This document shows, piece after piece, positions 1 to 10,632 of a stretch of 10,632 nt of DNA; within the stretch, counting starts at the first letter, position 1, and each line of letters begins with the position of its first letter. The stretch lies in contig VAWV01000019.1 of the NCBI GenBank assembly GCA_005883295.1, positions 1-10,632 on the forward strand, written 5' to 3'. Source of the DNA: Actinomycetota bacterium. GTDB taxonomy: Bacteria; Actinomycetota; Thermoleophilia; Solirubrobacterales; Thermoleophilaceae. The translations under genes and the position numbers were made by a program. The notes beneath the pieces are model-generated. The model was not told where the DNA came from, searched no databases, and worked only from the letters and a program-made list of their open reading frames with translations.

Positions 1-585
1 ATCAGCGCGGTCTGCAACCTGATTCGGATCACCTCGGGCGAGGTACTCGTGTTCGGCGAGCCGGCGGGCTCGCTGCTGGCCCGGAGCTGGATCGGCCTCG
101 CGGAGCAGGACATCAACCTGGACCGCTTCCTGACCGTGGAGGAGACGCTCATCTACCACGGCGGCTGGTTCGGGATGACGAAGGACGACGCCTGCCGCCG
201 CGCCGCCGAGATGATCAACGTCTTCGACCTGGCCTCCAAGGCCGACGTGCGCACGCCGCGGCTGTCCGGCGGGATGCGCCGCCGCCTGCTGCTCGCCCGC
301 GCGCTCATGCACCGGCCGCGGCTCGTGATCCTCGACGAGCCGACCGCGAGTGTTGACTTCGAGCTCCGGCAGGAGCTGTGGCGCTACATCCGCCGGCTCC
401 ATGAGGAGGGCACCACGATCCTCCTCACCACGCACTACCTGGAGGAGGCGGAGGTGCTGTGCGAAGAGATCGCGCTGATCCGCCACGGCGAGCTCATCGC
501 CCGCGACACGTCGGAGCGCCTGCGCGACGCATACAGCGCGGACAGCCTCGCCGACGTCTACGTCAAGGCCATGGGGGCGATGTGA
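1..585 (+). CDS. ABC-2 exporter ATP-binding subunit, 5'-truncated by the window
   Basis: Nucleotide-binding subunit of an ABC-2 type exporter, acting at the cytoplasmic face of the membrane with the permease encoded next. The reading frame is open from base 1, giving 194 residues in the window. The Walker A loop should lie just upstream, because the first residues (ISAVCNLIRITSGEV) match the helix and strand that normally follow it. Seen in order: a Q-loop glutamine in GLAEQD, the ABC signature LSGGMRRR, the Walker B strand and catalytic Glu in LVILDEPTASVD, and the H-loop histidine in LLTTHYLEEAE. This layout is typical of the drug-export/NodI-like group that pairs with a separate permease. 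The stop TGA overlaps the permease start by four bases (GTGA), so the two are translationally coupled. The transported substrate cannot be read from the sequence. The true start lies outside the window. Confidence 0.93.
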   Translation: MSAVCNLIRITSGEVLVFGEPAGSLLARSWIGLAEQDINLDRFLTVEETLIYHGGWFGMTKDDACRRAAEMINVFDLASKADVRTPRLSGGMRRRLLLARALMHRPRLVILDEPTASVDFELRQELWRYIRRLHEEGTTILLTTHYLEEAEVLCEEIALIRHGELIARDTSERLRDAYSADSLADVYVKAMGAM

Positions 586-1346
586 CCGGCAACCGCGGGC
601 TGCTCTGGCTCTTCAAGCGCGAGACGCTTCGCGTCTCCAAGCTGTGGACCCAGACCGTCCTCGCCCCGATCATCGCGTCCGCGCTGTTCATCGTGGTCTT
701 CGGGTTCTCCCTGAGCGGCCGGATCCGCCACATCGACGGCTTCCCGTACCGGGAGTTCATCGTGCCCGGGCTGATCACGATGGCGATGGTCCAGGCGGCG
801 TACAGCAACAACTCGTCGTCGGTGTTCCAGGCGCGGTCGGACCGCTACATCAACGACGTGCTGTCGGCGCCCATGCACGCCTGGCAGATGAACATCGGCT
901 ACCAGGTTGGCGGCATCGTCCGCTCGGTTGCGATCGGGCTGGGGCTAGGCGCGATCGCCGTCCCCATCACCGGCACGCCAATACGCGAGCCGATCGTCCT
1001 GGTCGCCGCGATCGCCCTCGGGCTGCTGCTGTTCGCCGCGCTGGGAACCGTGGTCGGGATCTACGCCGAGACCTTCGACCACCACATGTTCGTGAACAAC
1101 ATCCTCATCCTGCCGCTCGTCTTCGTGGGCGGAGTGTTCTACTCGGTCGCGCGGCTCCCCTCGCCCTGGCACGAGCTCTCCCACGTGAACCCGCTCTTCT
1201 ACCTCGTGAGCGCGGTCCGGTACGGCTTCCTGGGGCACGCCGACGTGAGCGTGCTGCTGGCCCTGGGGGTGACCGCGGCGCTTGCGATCCCCGTCTACCT
1301 CTGGTCTCAGTGGCTGTTCACGACGGGCCGCAGGCTGAAGGCCTGA
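582..1346 (+). CDS. ABC-2 type transporter permease
   Basis: Membrane subunit of the exporter whose ATPase is encoded immediately upstream. The product is 254 residues, usual for single-domain ABC-2 (NodJ/DrrB-like) permeases. I chose GTG at 582 because it overlaps the ATPase stop by four bases and puts the protein start (MTGNRGLLWLFKRE) just before the amphipathic helix and first membrane segment normal for the family; the upstream extension in this frame is only Arg/Pro-rich shadow. Hydrophobic segments are visible at about residues 22-42, 60-75, 105-128, 136-162, 172-190 and 222-245, so about six helices. The central stretch with VPGLITMAMVQAAY and NNILILPLVFVGGVFY matches the conserved ABC-2 core. 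It probably exports a lipid, drug or polysaccharide-type molecule, but the substrate is unknown. No sign of damage in this gene. Confidence 0.92.
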   Translation: MTGNRGLLWLFKRETLRVSKLWTQTVLAPIIASALFIVVFGFSLSGRIRHIDGFPYREFIVPGLITMAMVQAAYSNNSSSVFQARSDRYINDVLSAPMHAWQMNIGYQVGGIVRSVAIGLGLGAIAVPITGTPIREPIVLVAAIALGLLLFAALGTVVGIYAETFDHHMFVNNILILPLVFVGGVFYSVARLPSPWHELSHVNPLFYLVSAVRYGFLGHADVSVLLALGVTAALAIPVYLWSQWLFTTGRRLKA

Positions 1347-1995
1347 TCGCCTCGCGCACCGGGCTGGATCCCGGAAGCGAGCTCGCCGCGCTGGAGCGGC
1401 GGGTGATCCGCTGCCGCCGCTGCCCGCGGCTGGTGGACTGGAGGGAGCGGGTGGCGCGCGAGCGGCGCGCCGCGTTCGCGAGCGAAGAGTACTGGGGCCG
1501 CCCGGTGCCCGGCTTCGGCGATCCAGACGCTGCGATCTACGGCGGGTCTTCACCGGCGACCGTTCGGGCGACTGGCTGTACGCCTCGATGCACCGCGTCG
1601 GCCTGGCGAGCCAGCCGACCTCCGAGCGGCCCGGGGACGGGCTGCGGCTCCTCGGCGCCTTCGTGGGTGCGGCCGTGCGCTGCGCGCCGCCCGGCAACCG
1701 GCCGCTCCCGGCAGAGCGGGACAACTGCCTCCCCTACGCGGCCGAGGAGCTCCGCCTGCTTCCGCGCGTGCGGGTGATCGTGTGCCTCGGGCAGTTCGCC
1801 TGGGACGCCGCCGCCCGGCTCCTCGCGGCCCGGCCAAGGCCACGCTTCGGCCACGGCGCGGAGCACGAGACCGATGGCGGCTTAACGATGCTCGGCTCGT
1901 TCCACCCGAGCCAGCAGAACACCTTCACCGGCAAGCTCACCGAGGAGATGATGGACGCGGTCTTCTCCCGCGCGCGGGAGCTCGCCGCGAGCTGA
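1343..1995 (+). pseudogene. UdgB-like (family 5) uracil-DNA glycosylase, internal deletion and frameshift
   Basis: Family-5 uracil-DNA glycosylases remove uracil and other deaminated bases from DNA. The N-terminal part (about 1343-1540) has the iron-sulfur-type cysteine pair CRRCPRLVDWRE and then YWGRPVPGFGDPDA. The C-terminal part, in another frame from about 1543 to the TGA at 1993-1995, has RVFTGDRSGDWLYASM, AAVRCAPPGNRPLPAERD, a cysteine in RDNCLPY, RPRFGHGAEH and the catalytic-end motif GSFHPSQQNTFTG. Both halves match the family closely, but what should join them (a GLAPAAHGxNRTG stretch that forms part of the uracil pocket and active site) is absent. By family spacing about 15 codons collapse to 2 bases, so about 43 bases are missing, which explains the frame change. 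As written no active enzyme can be made. The start is uncertain: CTG 1343 (overlapping the permease stop as CTGA) or GTG 1403, the latter probably too late. Could be a true pseudogene or an assembly error. Confidence 0.85.
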
Positions 1996-2017
1996 GACGC
2001 CCGACTGCCGAATGAGG

Positions 2018-2121
2018 GGCAGGTAAGGAGAGAAATCCCGCACTGTCCTGGATAGGGGTCGGTATGCGACCCGTAGGCAGGACCGTATGGCTCAAGCCCG
2101 TCCAGTTTCCCCTTTATTGCC
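2018..2121. other. Nested inverted repeats in convergent gap; possible structured RNA or terminator
   Basis: The 185 bases between the glycosylase stop (1995) and the kinase stop (2181) hold no credible gene. They are visibly less GC-rich than the flanks and can fold into a long hairpin. The inner stem is GGGTCG (2056-2061) with CGACCC (2067-2072), loop GTATG. The next is GTCCTG (2045-2050) with CAGGAC (2078-2083), separated from the inner stem by a symmetric 5+5 base internal loop. A possible closing helix is GGCAG/AAGG (2018-2028) with CCTT/TTGCC (2111-2121), interrupted by two mismatches. CAGGAC can alternatively pair with GTCC at 2100-2103. There is no T-run after the stems on either strand, so a standard intrinsic terminator is not obvious. 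The strand cannot be decided because the stems are complementary both ways. I do not recognise it as a known RNA family. Confidence 0.3.
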
Positions 2122-2180
2122 GCGGTTACCGGGTGCGCCGGCGCGGCGCCCTGGAGGAATATCGCGCTGACGGACGCAGG

Positions 2181-3570
2181 CTAGTCGGGTGTGACGAGAA
2201 GGCGGCGGATCAGGAGCCGCCCGCCGCGCTCCACGAGCGCGAAGGCGATGCGGCCCGTGGTGGTGCCGGTATCGGCCGAGATCGCGTAGCGGCCCATGAC
2301 GGTCACGGCGCCCGGACGGGCGCTCATGCGCAGCCCGCTGAGGCGATAAACGGGTGGGCCCGCGAGCTTCGCGAACTGGCTCCTGTAGTCGGCGATCGCC
2401 GCGGTCCGGGCCTGCGGCGCGCTGTTCCCGTTCCGCCGCACCGCGTCGGGCGTGAAGAGCGCGCCGAGCGCGGCCGCGTCCTCGGCGTGGTAGCGGTCGG
2501 CGTGCCGCCCCCGTCTTGCCGCCGCTCGAGCCGGACCCGCCCCCACCGCCCGAGAACGCGCCCGCGAGCGCGAGGATCAGCAGCACCAATCCCACACCCA
2601 GCGCGCCGACCGCCGCGATCCGGTTGCGGCGGGCGGGCGGCACGGGGAGCGTGCGCGTGGGCGGCGGGCGGACAGCGGAGGGTGATGCCGGGGCTACCGG
2701 AAGAGGACGGGTCGCCGCCTCGTTGCGATCGGCCGCTGACGGCGCGCGCCCAGCCGCCGCGAGCGCCGCCCGGCCGAGGTCGCCGGCCTTCTGGTAGCGG
2801 TCCGCAGGGTCCTTGGCCATCGCCGTCGCCACGACGGACGCGAGCTCGGCGGGAATGGAGTCGCCGAGCGGCGGCGGCGGGTCGTTGAGATGGGCGTACA
2901 TCTTCGCCATGTCGCCCTCTCGCGGGTAGGGCACCCGGCCGGTGAGAGCCCAGTACAGGACCCCTCCGAGCGCGTAGACGTCGGCGCGGCGGTCGAGCGG
3001 CCTCGCGCGGATCTGCTCCGGAGCGGCGTAGTCGACCGTGCCCAGCCAGTTGCCGGTCTCGGTGATGCTCGGGTCCGACGAGACCTGCTTCGTCAGCCCG
3101 AAGTCCGTGAGGAAGGCGTGCTCCTGCCCGCCGTGCGACTCGATGAGGACGTTCCCCGGCTTCACGTCGCGGTGGACCAGGCCGCGAGCGTGCGCGGCGT
3201 CCAGCGCCTCCGCGGCCTGCGCAACGATGCGCGCGGCACGCGTCGGGTCGAGCCCGCCGCTGGCCGCCAGCTGCCTGAGGTCGGTGCCCGCGACGAAGCG
3301 CATGGTCACGTACAGCGAGTCCCCTTCCTCGCCGGCGTCGAAGATCGGGATCACGTTGGGGTGGTCGATCGACGCCGCCAGCTTCGACTCCTGACGGAAG
3401 CGGGTCTGGAACTCGTCGTTCCCCGCGAGCTCGGGCGCCAGGATCTTGAGCGCCACGGTGCGCCCCAGGGCCACGTGCACCGCCCTGTAGACCACGCCCA
3501 TCCCGCCGTGGCCCACCACCTCCTCGATGCGGTGCCCCGCGAACTCCGAGCCGGGTGGCAGATCGGACAC
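2181..3570 (-). CDS. Membrane Ser/Thr protein kinase (Hanks type), frameshifted before its NTF2/SnoaL-like domain
   Basis: Eukaryotic-like Ser/Thr kinase anchored in the membrane. Counting from GTG at 3570 (weak AAAGG site just upstream; protein VSDLPPGSEF), the catalytic domain spans about residues 10-270: Gly loop GHGGMGVVY (20-28), ATP-anchoring Lys42 in VALKIL, HRDVKPGN (133-140) with catalytic Asp135, DFG (156-158), and the APE motif AAPEQI (182-187). A Pro/Ala/Arg linker follows, then one membrane helix (about 317-339) and a Gly/Ser tract. The frame then breaks at about 2499-2511. In the other frame, down to the TAG at 2181-2183, lies a SnoaL/NTF2-like domain (DRYHAEDAAALGALFTPDAV ... 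GRYAISADTGTTTGRIAFALV) expected to lie outside the cell. The first helix of that domain looks incomplete, so some bases are probably missing. Without correction the kinase frame runs on to 2092 as Arg-rich nonsense. The kinase domain itself is intact and likely active. Partner and signal are unknown. Confidence 0.87.
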
Positions 3571-3625
3571 GTGGCCTTTATATCCGGGTGCGCGCTCCGG
3601 CCGAGCACTCCCGGGAGTTACGCTG
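3571..3625. promoter_or_regulatory. 55-base divergent gap between kinase gene and lhr; probable promoters
   Basis: Both the kinase (leftward, GTG at 3570) and lhr (rightward, ATG at 3626) must be transcribed from here or from inside each other's 5' ends. The gap contains the only AT-rich run in the neighbourhood (CTTTATATCC, about 3575-3584), a plausible -10 region for one direction, but no hexamer fits a TAnnnT consensus well and no clear -35 is visible. GGGAG at 3613-3617, eight bases before ATG 3626, is a good ribosome-binding site and decides the lhr start over the second ATG at 3635. On the kinase side the AT run is so close to the GTG that its transcript could be leaderless or nearly so; that is inference. 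Confidence 0.35.
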
Positions 3626-8045
<4,420 letters not shown>

Positions 8046-8047
8046 GA

Positions 8048-8830
8048 ATGCCTGAAGGCGACGCCATCCACTCGGCGGCCGAGCGACTCGGGGCGGCGCT
8101 CGTCGGACGGTCGATCGAATCGATCGAGACGCCGCAGCGCCGGCATGCTCTCGATCGCTGGCCGGAGCGCCTCGAGGGGCGCGCCGTCCGCTCCGTGGAC
8201 GCCCGCGGGAAGCACCTCTTCGTCCGCTTCGACGGCGACCTGACGCTGCACTCACACCTGCGCATGGGGGGCTCGTGGCGGGTGTACCGGCGCGGCGAAC
8301 GCTGGCGGCGCTCACCGCACCGCGCGTGGCTCGTGATCCGGACCCCGGAGCACGACGTCGTGCAGTTCGACGGCCCGGTGCTGGAGCTGATGACCGAGGG
8401 GCGGAGCCGTTTCGATCAGCGGATCGCCGGACTGGGCCCGGACGTCCTAGCCGCGGACTTCGACGAACGGGCCACGCTGCGCAACCTGCGCGCGGACGAC
8501 CAGAGCAGGGGGATCGGCGAGGCGCTGCTCGACCAGCGCAACGTCGCGGGCATCGGGAACATCTGGAAGTCGGAGTCGTGCTTCGCCGCGGGCGTCGACC
8601 CCTGGCGGAGGCTCGCCGGCGCGACCGACGACGAGCTGCTCGGTGTCCTGCGCGCGGCCCGCTCGCTCATGCAGGGCTCGGTGGCCCGGGGCGGCTGGAT
8701 CCCGCGCGAGGAGCACGCGGTCTTCGAGCGCTCCGGACGTCCATGCCCGCGCTGCGGGACGTCGGTGCGGAGCCGCGGCCAGGGCGAGGACAACCGGACC
8801 ACCTACTGGTGCCCGGGCTGCCAGCGGTGA
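8048..8830 (+). CDS. nei: Nei/Fpg-family DNA glycosylase/AP lyase (Nei2-like)
   Basis: Bifunctional base-excision-repair enzyme that removes oxidised bases and cuts the DNA backbone at the resulting site. The 260-residue product has all the hallmarks: N-terminal MPEGDAIHSA, where Pro2 is the nucleophile after Met removal and Glu3 is catalytic; Lys55 in GKHLFVRF; a helix-two-turn-helix with LLDQRNVAGIGNIWKSE (160-176); and a C-terminal zinc finger with Cys233, Cys236, Cys255 and Cys258 (CPRC ... CPGC), with Arg250 in the finger loop. PEGD rather than PELPE places it with endonuclease VIII rather than Fpg/MutM, and the ending TYWCPGCQR resembles mycobacterial Nei2. ATG 8048 starts two bases after the lhr stop, with no good ribosome site of its own, which suggests coupling to lhr. 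The same order (lhr then nei) is known in mycobacteria. The TGA overlaps the next start by four bases. Intact. Confidence 0.94.
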   Translation: MPEGDAIHSAAERLGAALVGRSIESIETPQRRHALDRWPERLEGRAVRSVDARGKHLFVRFDGDLTLHSHLRMGGSWRVYRRGERWRRSPHRAWLVIRTPEHDVVQFDGPVLELMTEGRSRFDQRIAGLGPDVLAADFDERATLRNLRADDQSRGIGEALLDQRNVAGIGNIWKSESCFAAGVDPWRRLAGATDDELLGVLRAARSLMQGSVARGGWIPREEHAVFERSGRPCPRCGTSVRSRGQGEDNRTTYWCPGCQR

Positions 8831-9546
8831 GCGCCCGCCCTTCGCATCTGGAGCCGCTCAAGCGAGTGGGGCACAAGGGCGCCGACCTGGTCGCCCCCGG
8901 GAACACGCTCGACAGCTTCGCGGCCGCGCTGAAGGCGGGCGTCGACATGATCGAGTTCGACGTGCTGCGCCTGCGCGACGGGCGGCTCGTGCTCGCCCAC
9001 GATTTCAAGGACGCCGCGCGGCGCGACCCGCCCACGCTCGACGAGGGGCTCGACCACTTCGCCGGCGAGGCCTATGCGGGCGTCGAGCTCGACGTGGACA
9101 TGAAACTGCCCGGCTACGAGCGCGAGGTGGCGGAGGGCCTGCGCCAGCGGGGGCTCGGCGACCGCTCGCTCGTCTCGTCCACGTACCTCGGCAGCCTCGA
9201 CCGGCTGCGGGAGATCGCTCCCGAGCTGCGACGGGGGTGGTCGATCCCGCGCGCCCGCCGCGACTACACCCGCTCCATCGTGGCGCCCGGCGCCTACGCA
9301 CTCATGCGATTGATCCGGCTCGTGCTACCCCGGCGGGCCGGCCCGATGCTGCGCGACGGCCGCCTCCAGGCGATCATGGCGCACTGGCTCCTGGCCTCGC
9401 CGCGACTGGTCGAGGCGGTGCACGTCGCCGGCGGGCAGCTCTACGTGTGGACCGTCGACGACGACCGCCGGATCGAGCGCATGTCGGAACTCGGGGTCGA
9501 CGGCGTGATCACCAACGACCCGCGCTTGTTCGGGCGCGCTACTTGA
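8827..9546 (+). CDS. Glycerophosphodiester phosphodiesterase family protein (variant metal site)
   Basis: Members of this family hydrolyse glycerophosphodiesters to glycerol-3-phosphate and an alcohol, using a TIM barrel and a divalent metal. The product is 239 residues, with GTG at 8827 overlapping the nei stop as GTGA. Seen: VGHKGADLVAPGNTLDSF (14-31) with first catalytic His16; MIEFDVLRLRDG (41-52) with likely metal ligands Glu43 and Asp45; LVLAHDF (54-60) with second His59; VELDVDMK (86-93); and the barrel end LYVWTVDDDRR and GVDGVITNDP (223-232). The usual P-E-N-T is P-G-N-T here (Gly25), so one common acidic metal ligand is absent. From memory, a PGNT version occurs in some actinobacterial relatives, so this may be a subfamily trait rather than damage. 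There is no signal peptide, so it is likely cytoplasmic. It is probably the third gene of the lhr-nei operon; a functional link to repair is not evident. Its 3' end overlaps the convergent gene by eight bases. Confidence 0.88.
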   Translation: MSARPSHLEPLKRVGHKGADLVAPGNTLDSFAAALKAGVDMIEFDVLRLRDGRLVLAHDFKDAARRDPPTLDEGLDHFAGEAYAGVELDVDMKLPGYEREVAEGLRQRGLGDRSLVSSTYLGSLDRLREIAPELRRGWSIPRARRDYTRSIVAPGAYALMRLIRLVLPRRAGPMLRDGRLQAIMAHWLLASPRLVEAVHVAGGQLYVWTVDDDRRIERMSELGVDGVITNDPRLFGRAT

Positions 9547-10036
9547 ACTTCATCGTGCAGGTCGCCGCCGAGTAGCCCTTCGGGTTGCTCTGCTTGGACG
9601 GGTGACCAGCCTCGGTCGCCCGTTGATCGCTTCGGACAACCGAACCGTTGGACTTCCGCCACTGGAACTTCACGAGGCCGCGGAAGGTGAAGGTCGCGGG
9701 CTTCTTGTTCGCGGTCATCGTGAAGGTCTGCCCGTCGGAGCGCCAGGGGACTTCTGCGCTCCCCAAGCTACGGAACTTCGTGCTCGCATTGTTCACGTTG
9801 AGCCACTTTGTCCCGTTCTTGTACTGAGCGATGAACTTCATCCACATCGTGTGGGACTTATGACCATCGCCGGGCATCCGCCCGCGGATCCCAAGGTAGT
9901 GCGGGTGCTTCTTCGTTCCGCAGATGTTGATCGTGGACCACAGGTTCTTCTCGGCGCTCAGGGCCGACGTCTGGCCGATGGCCATGAAGGCGAACGCGAT
10001 GGTCACGAAGAGCAGTGCAAGGCGGGTTCTGTGCAT
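9539..10036 (-). CDS. Small secreted protein of unknown function
   Basis: A 165-residue protein from ATG 10036 to TAG 9541-9539. The N-terminus MHRTRLALLFVTIAFAFMAI is a clear signal peptide: positive n-region, hydrophobic core, and likely cleavage after ALSA near residue 28. The mature part has WSTINICG (33-40), an HPHYLGIRGRMPGDG block (44-58), several Trp and aromatic residues in alternating strand-like patterns (FTMTANKKPATFTFRG, VKFQWRK), and a C-terminal GYSAATCTMKF. Cys39 and Cys160 are the only cysteines and could form a disulfide joining the two ends. The mature protein is basic. An alternative ATG at 10051 would add five residues; neither start has a clear ribosome site, and I prefer 10036 for its compact n-region. 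Codon use is visibly less GC-biased than the neighbours (CGT, TTG, AAT, GCA, GAA appear). I recognise no named family. It faces the sigma factor gene divergently. Confidence 0.8.
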   Translation of the reverse strand: MHRTRLALLFVTIAFAFMAIGQTSALSAEKNLWSTINICGTKKHPHYLGIRGRMPGDGHKSHTMWMKFIAQYKNGTKWLNVNNASTKFRSLGSAEVPWRSDGQTFTMTANKKPATFTFRGLVKFQWRKSNGSVVRSDQRATEAGHPSKQSNPKGYSAATCTMKFK

Positions 10037-10090
10037 GTGAGGTAGGAACATTGGCCGGCACAATAGTTGCGCTCTCCGGGAAATGACGTG

Positions 10091-10632
10091 ATGGGTCTCG
10101 GGATTCGTCGTAATACGGGTGTGGAGCAAGTCGTCGCGGAGCGAGCCCCGCTGATTGCGGCCGACCCGCCGCTCGAGGATTTCGAGGCGCTGTACCGTCG
10201 CACGCTGCCGCGGATCTACGCTTACACCGCGTCCGTCCTGCGCGACCGCTCCGCCGCCGAGGAGGTGACCGCCCAGGTCTACGAGCGGGCCTACCGGAAG
10301 CGCCGCAGCTACCGGCCACGCCGGGGCACGGTTGACGCGTGGCTGTTCGGGATCGCCCGCAACGCCGCGCTCGACGAGCTTCGCCGGCGAAAGCGCGTCT
10401 CGCCGCTCGTGTGCGAGCCTGGGGCGGGCTACGCGAGGACCGACGAGGAGGCTGAGGGCGCGCTGCGGCGCGCGACCGTGCGCGCGGCGCTGACGACGCT
10501 CTCCCCACGCGAGCGAGAGCTGATCGCCCTCAAGTTTCACGCCGGTCTCTCCAACACCGATCTCGGTCGCGTCCTCGGGGTCAGCGAGTCGAACGCGGGC
10601 ACACTTCTGCACCGCGCGATCAGCAAGCTGAG
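10091..10632 (+). CDS. ECF-type RNA polymerase sigma factor, 3'-truncated by the window
   Basis: Sigma-70-family alternative sigma factor that directs RNA polymerase to a small regulon. About 180 codons are open to the window edge, with no stop. Region 2 is seen at about residues 31-105: FEALYRRTLPRIYAY, LRDRSAAEEVTAQVYERAY (core-binding and -10 recognition helices), and GTVDAWLFGIARNAALDELRRRKR. A short linker follows, then region 4 from about residue 136 (LSPRERELIALKFHAGLSN, then the helix-turn-helix TDLGRVLGVSESNAGTLLHRAISKL) for -35 binding. No sigma 3 domain is present, so it belongs to the ECF type. ATG 10091 is chosen, with a GGGA-like site about nine bases upstream; GTG 10121 is an alternative. 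No anti-sigma factor is visible; it may lie just beyond the window. It diverges from the secreted-protein gene across a 54-base gap, so co-regulation is possible but unproven. Confidence 0.88.
   Translation, partial: MGLGIRRNTGVEQVVAERAPLIAADPPLEDFEALYRRTLPRIYAYTASVLRDRSAAEEVTAQVYERAYRKRRSYRPRRGTVDAWLFGIARNAALDELRRRKRVSPLVCEPGAGYARTDEEAEGALRRATVRAALTTLSPRERELIALKFHAGLSNTDLGRVLGVSESNAGTLLHRAISKL

Noticed and set aside
644..1777. Long plus-strand open frame across the permease and glycosylase region
   Set aside because: Up to about 1342 it is Arg/Pro/Asp-rich shadow of the permease; only about 1343-1540 is real, as the N-terminal part of the glycosylase.
2064..2888. Plus-strand open frame opposite the kinase C-terminal half
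   Set aside because: Pro/Arg/Ala-rich with no motif; the minus strand encodes the kinase.
8108..8126. TCGATCGA-rich near repeat inside nei
   Set aside because: It encodes an ordinary Ser-Ile-Glu-Ser-Ile-Glu stretch; too short and imperfect to call a site.
10060..10065. TATTGT on the minus strand as a -10 box for the secreted-protein gene
   Set aside because: It fits TAnnnT and is well placed, but no -35 element is visible at proper spacing, so support is too weak for a feature.
10037..10612. Upstream extension of the secreted-protein frame
   Set aside because: It would bury the signal peptide, and it lies antisense to the sigma factor; the sequence has no recognisable domain.

Overview
This is a very GC-rich bacterial chromosome segment, densely packed with short or overlapping gene junctions (two 4-base GTGA overlaps). 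The Lhr-Nei2 gene pair, the UdgB-type uracil glycosylase, the Hanks-type Ser/Thr kinase and the frequent GTG starts suggest Actinomycetota. My best guess is a soil lineage near Thermoleophilia/Solirubrobacterales, inferred from protein style rather than any search.

Layout. 1-1346: the 3' part of an ABC-2 exporter operon (ATPase, then permease). 1343-1995: a type-5 (UdgB-like) uracil-DNA glycosylase, broken by a short internal deletion. 1996-2180: a gene-free convergent gap holding a strong nested inverted-repeat structure. 2181-3570 (minus): a membrane Ser/Thr protein kinase with an NTF2/SnoaL-like outer domain, frameshifted after the membrane segment. 3626-8045: the large DNA-repair helicase Lhr, frameshifted near its N-terminus. 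8048-8830: a Nei/Fpg-family DNA glycosylase. 8827-9546: a glycerophosphodiester phosphodiesterase-like protein. 9539-10036 (minus): a small secreted protein of unknown function. 10091 to the window end: an ECF-type sigma factor, cut by the window edge.

Function. lhr, nei and the phosphodiesterase gene are tightly packed and probably co-transcribed. Lhr plus Nei is a known actinobacterial DNA-repair pair, and the uracil glycosylase about 1.6 kb away adds a third base-repair activity. The kinase and lhr diverge from a 55-base gap.

The most notable feature is that three neighbouring genes (1343-1995, 2181-3570, 3626-8045) each carry one abrupt frame change. In two of them family knowledge shows that about 43 and about 65 bases of conserved coding sequence are missing; the third looks similar. 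The rest of each gene is open and conserved. Either these are very recent lesions or, more likely in my view, assembly or consensus errors clustered in about 2.4 kb. I see no CRISPR array, transposon, prophage, tRNA or rRNA, and no convincing new defence or biosynthetic system.
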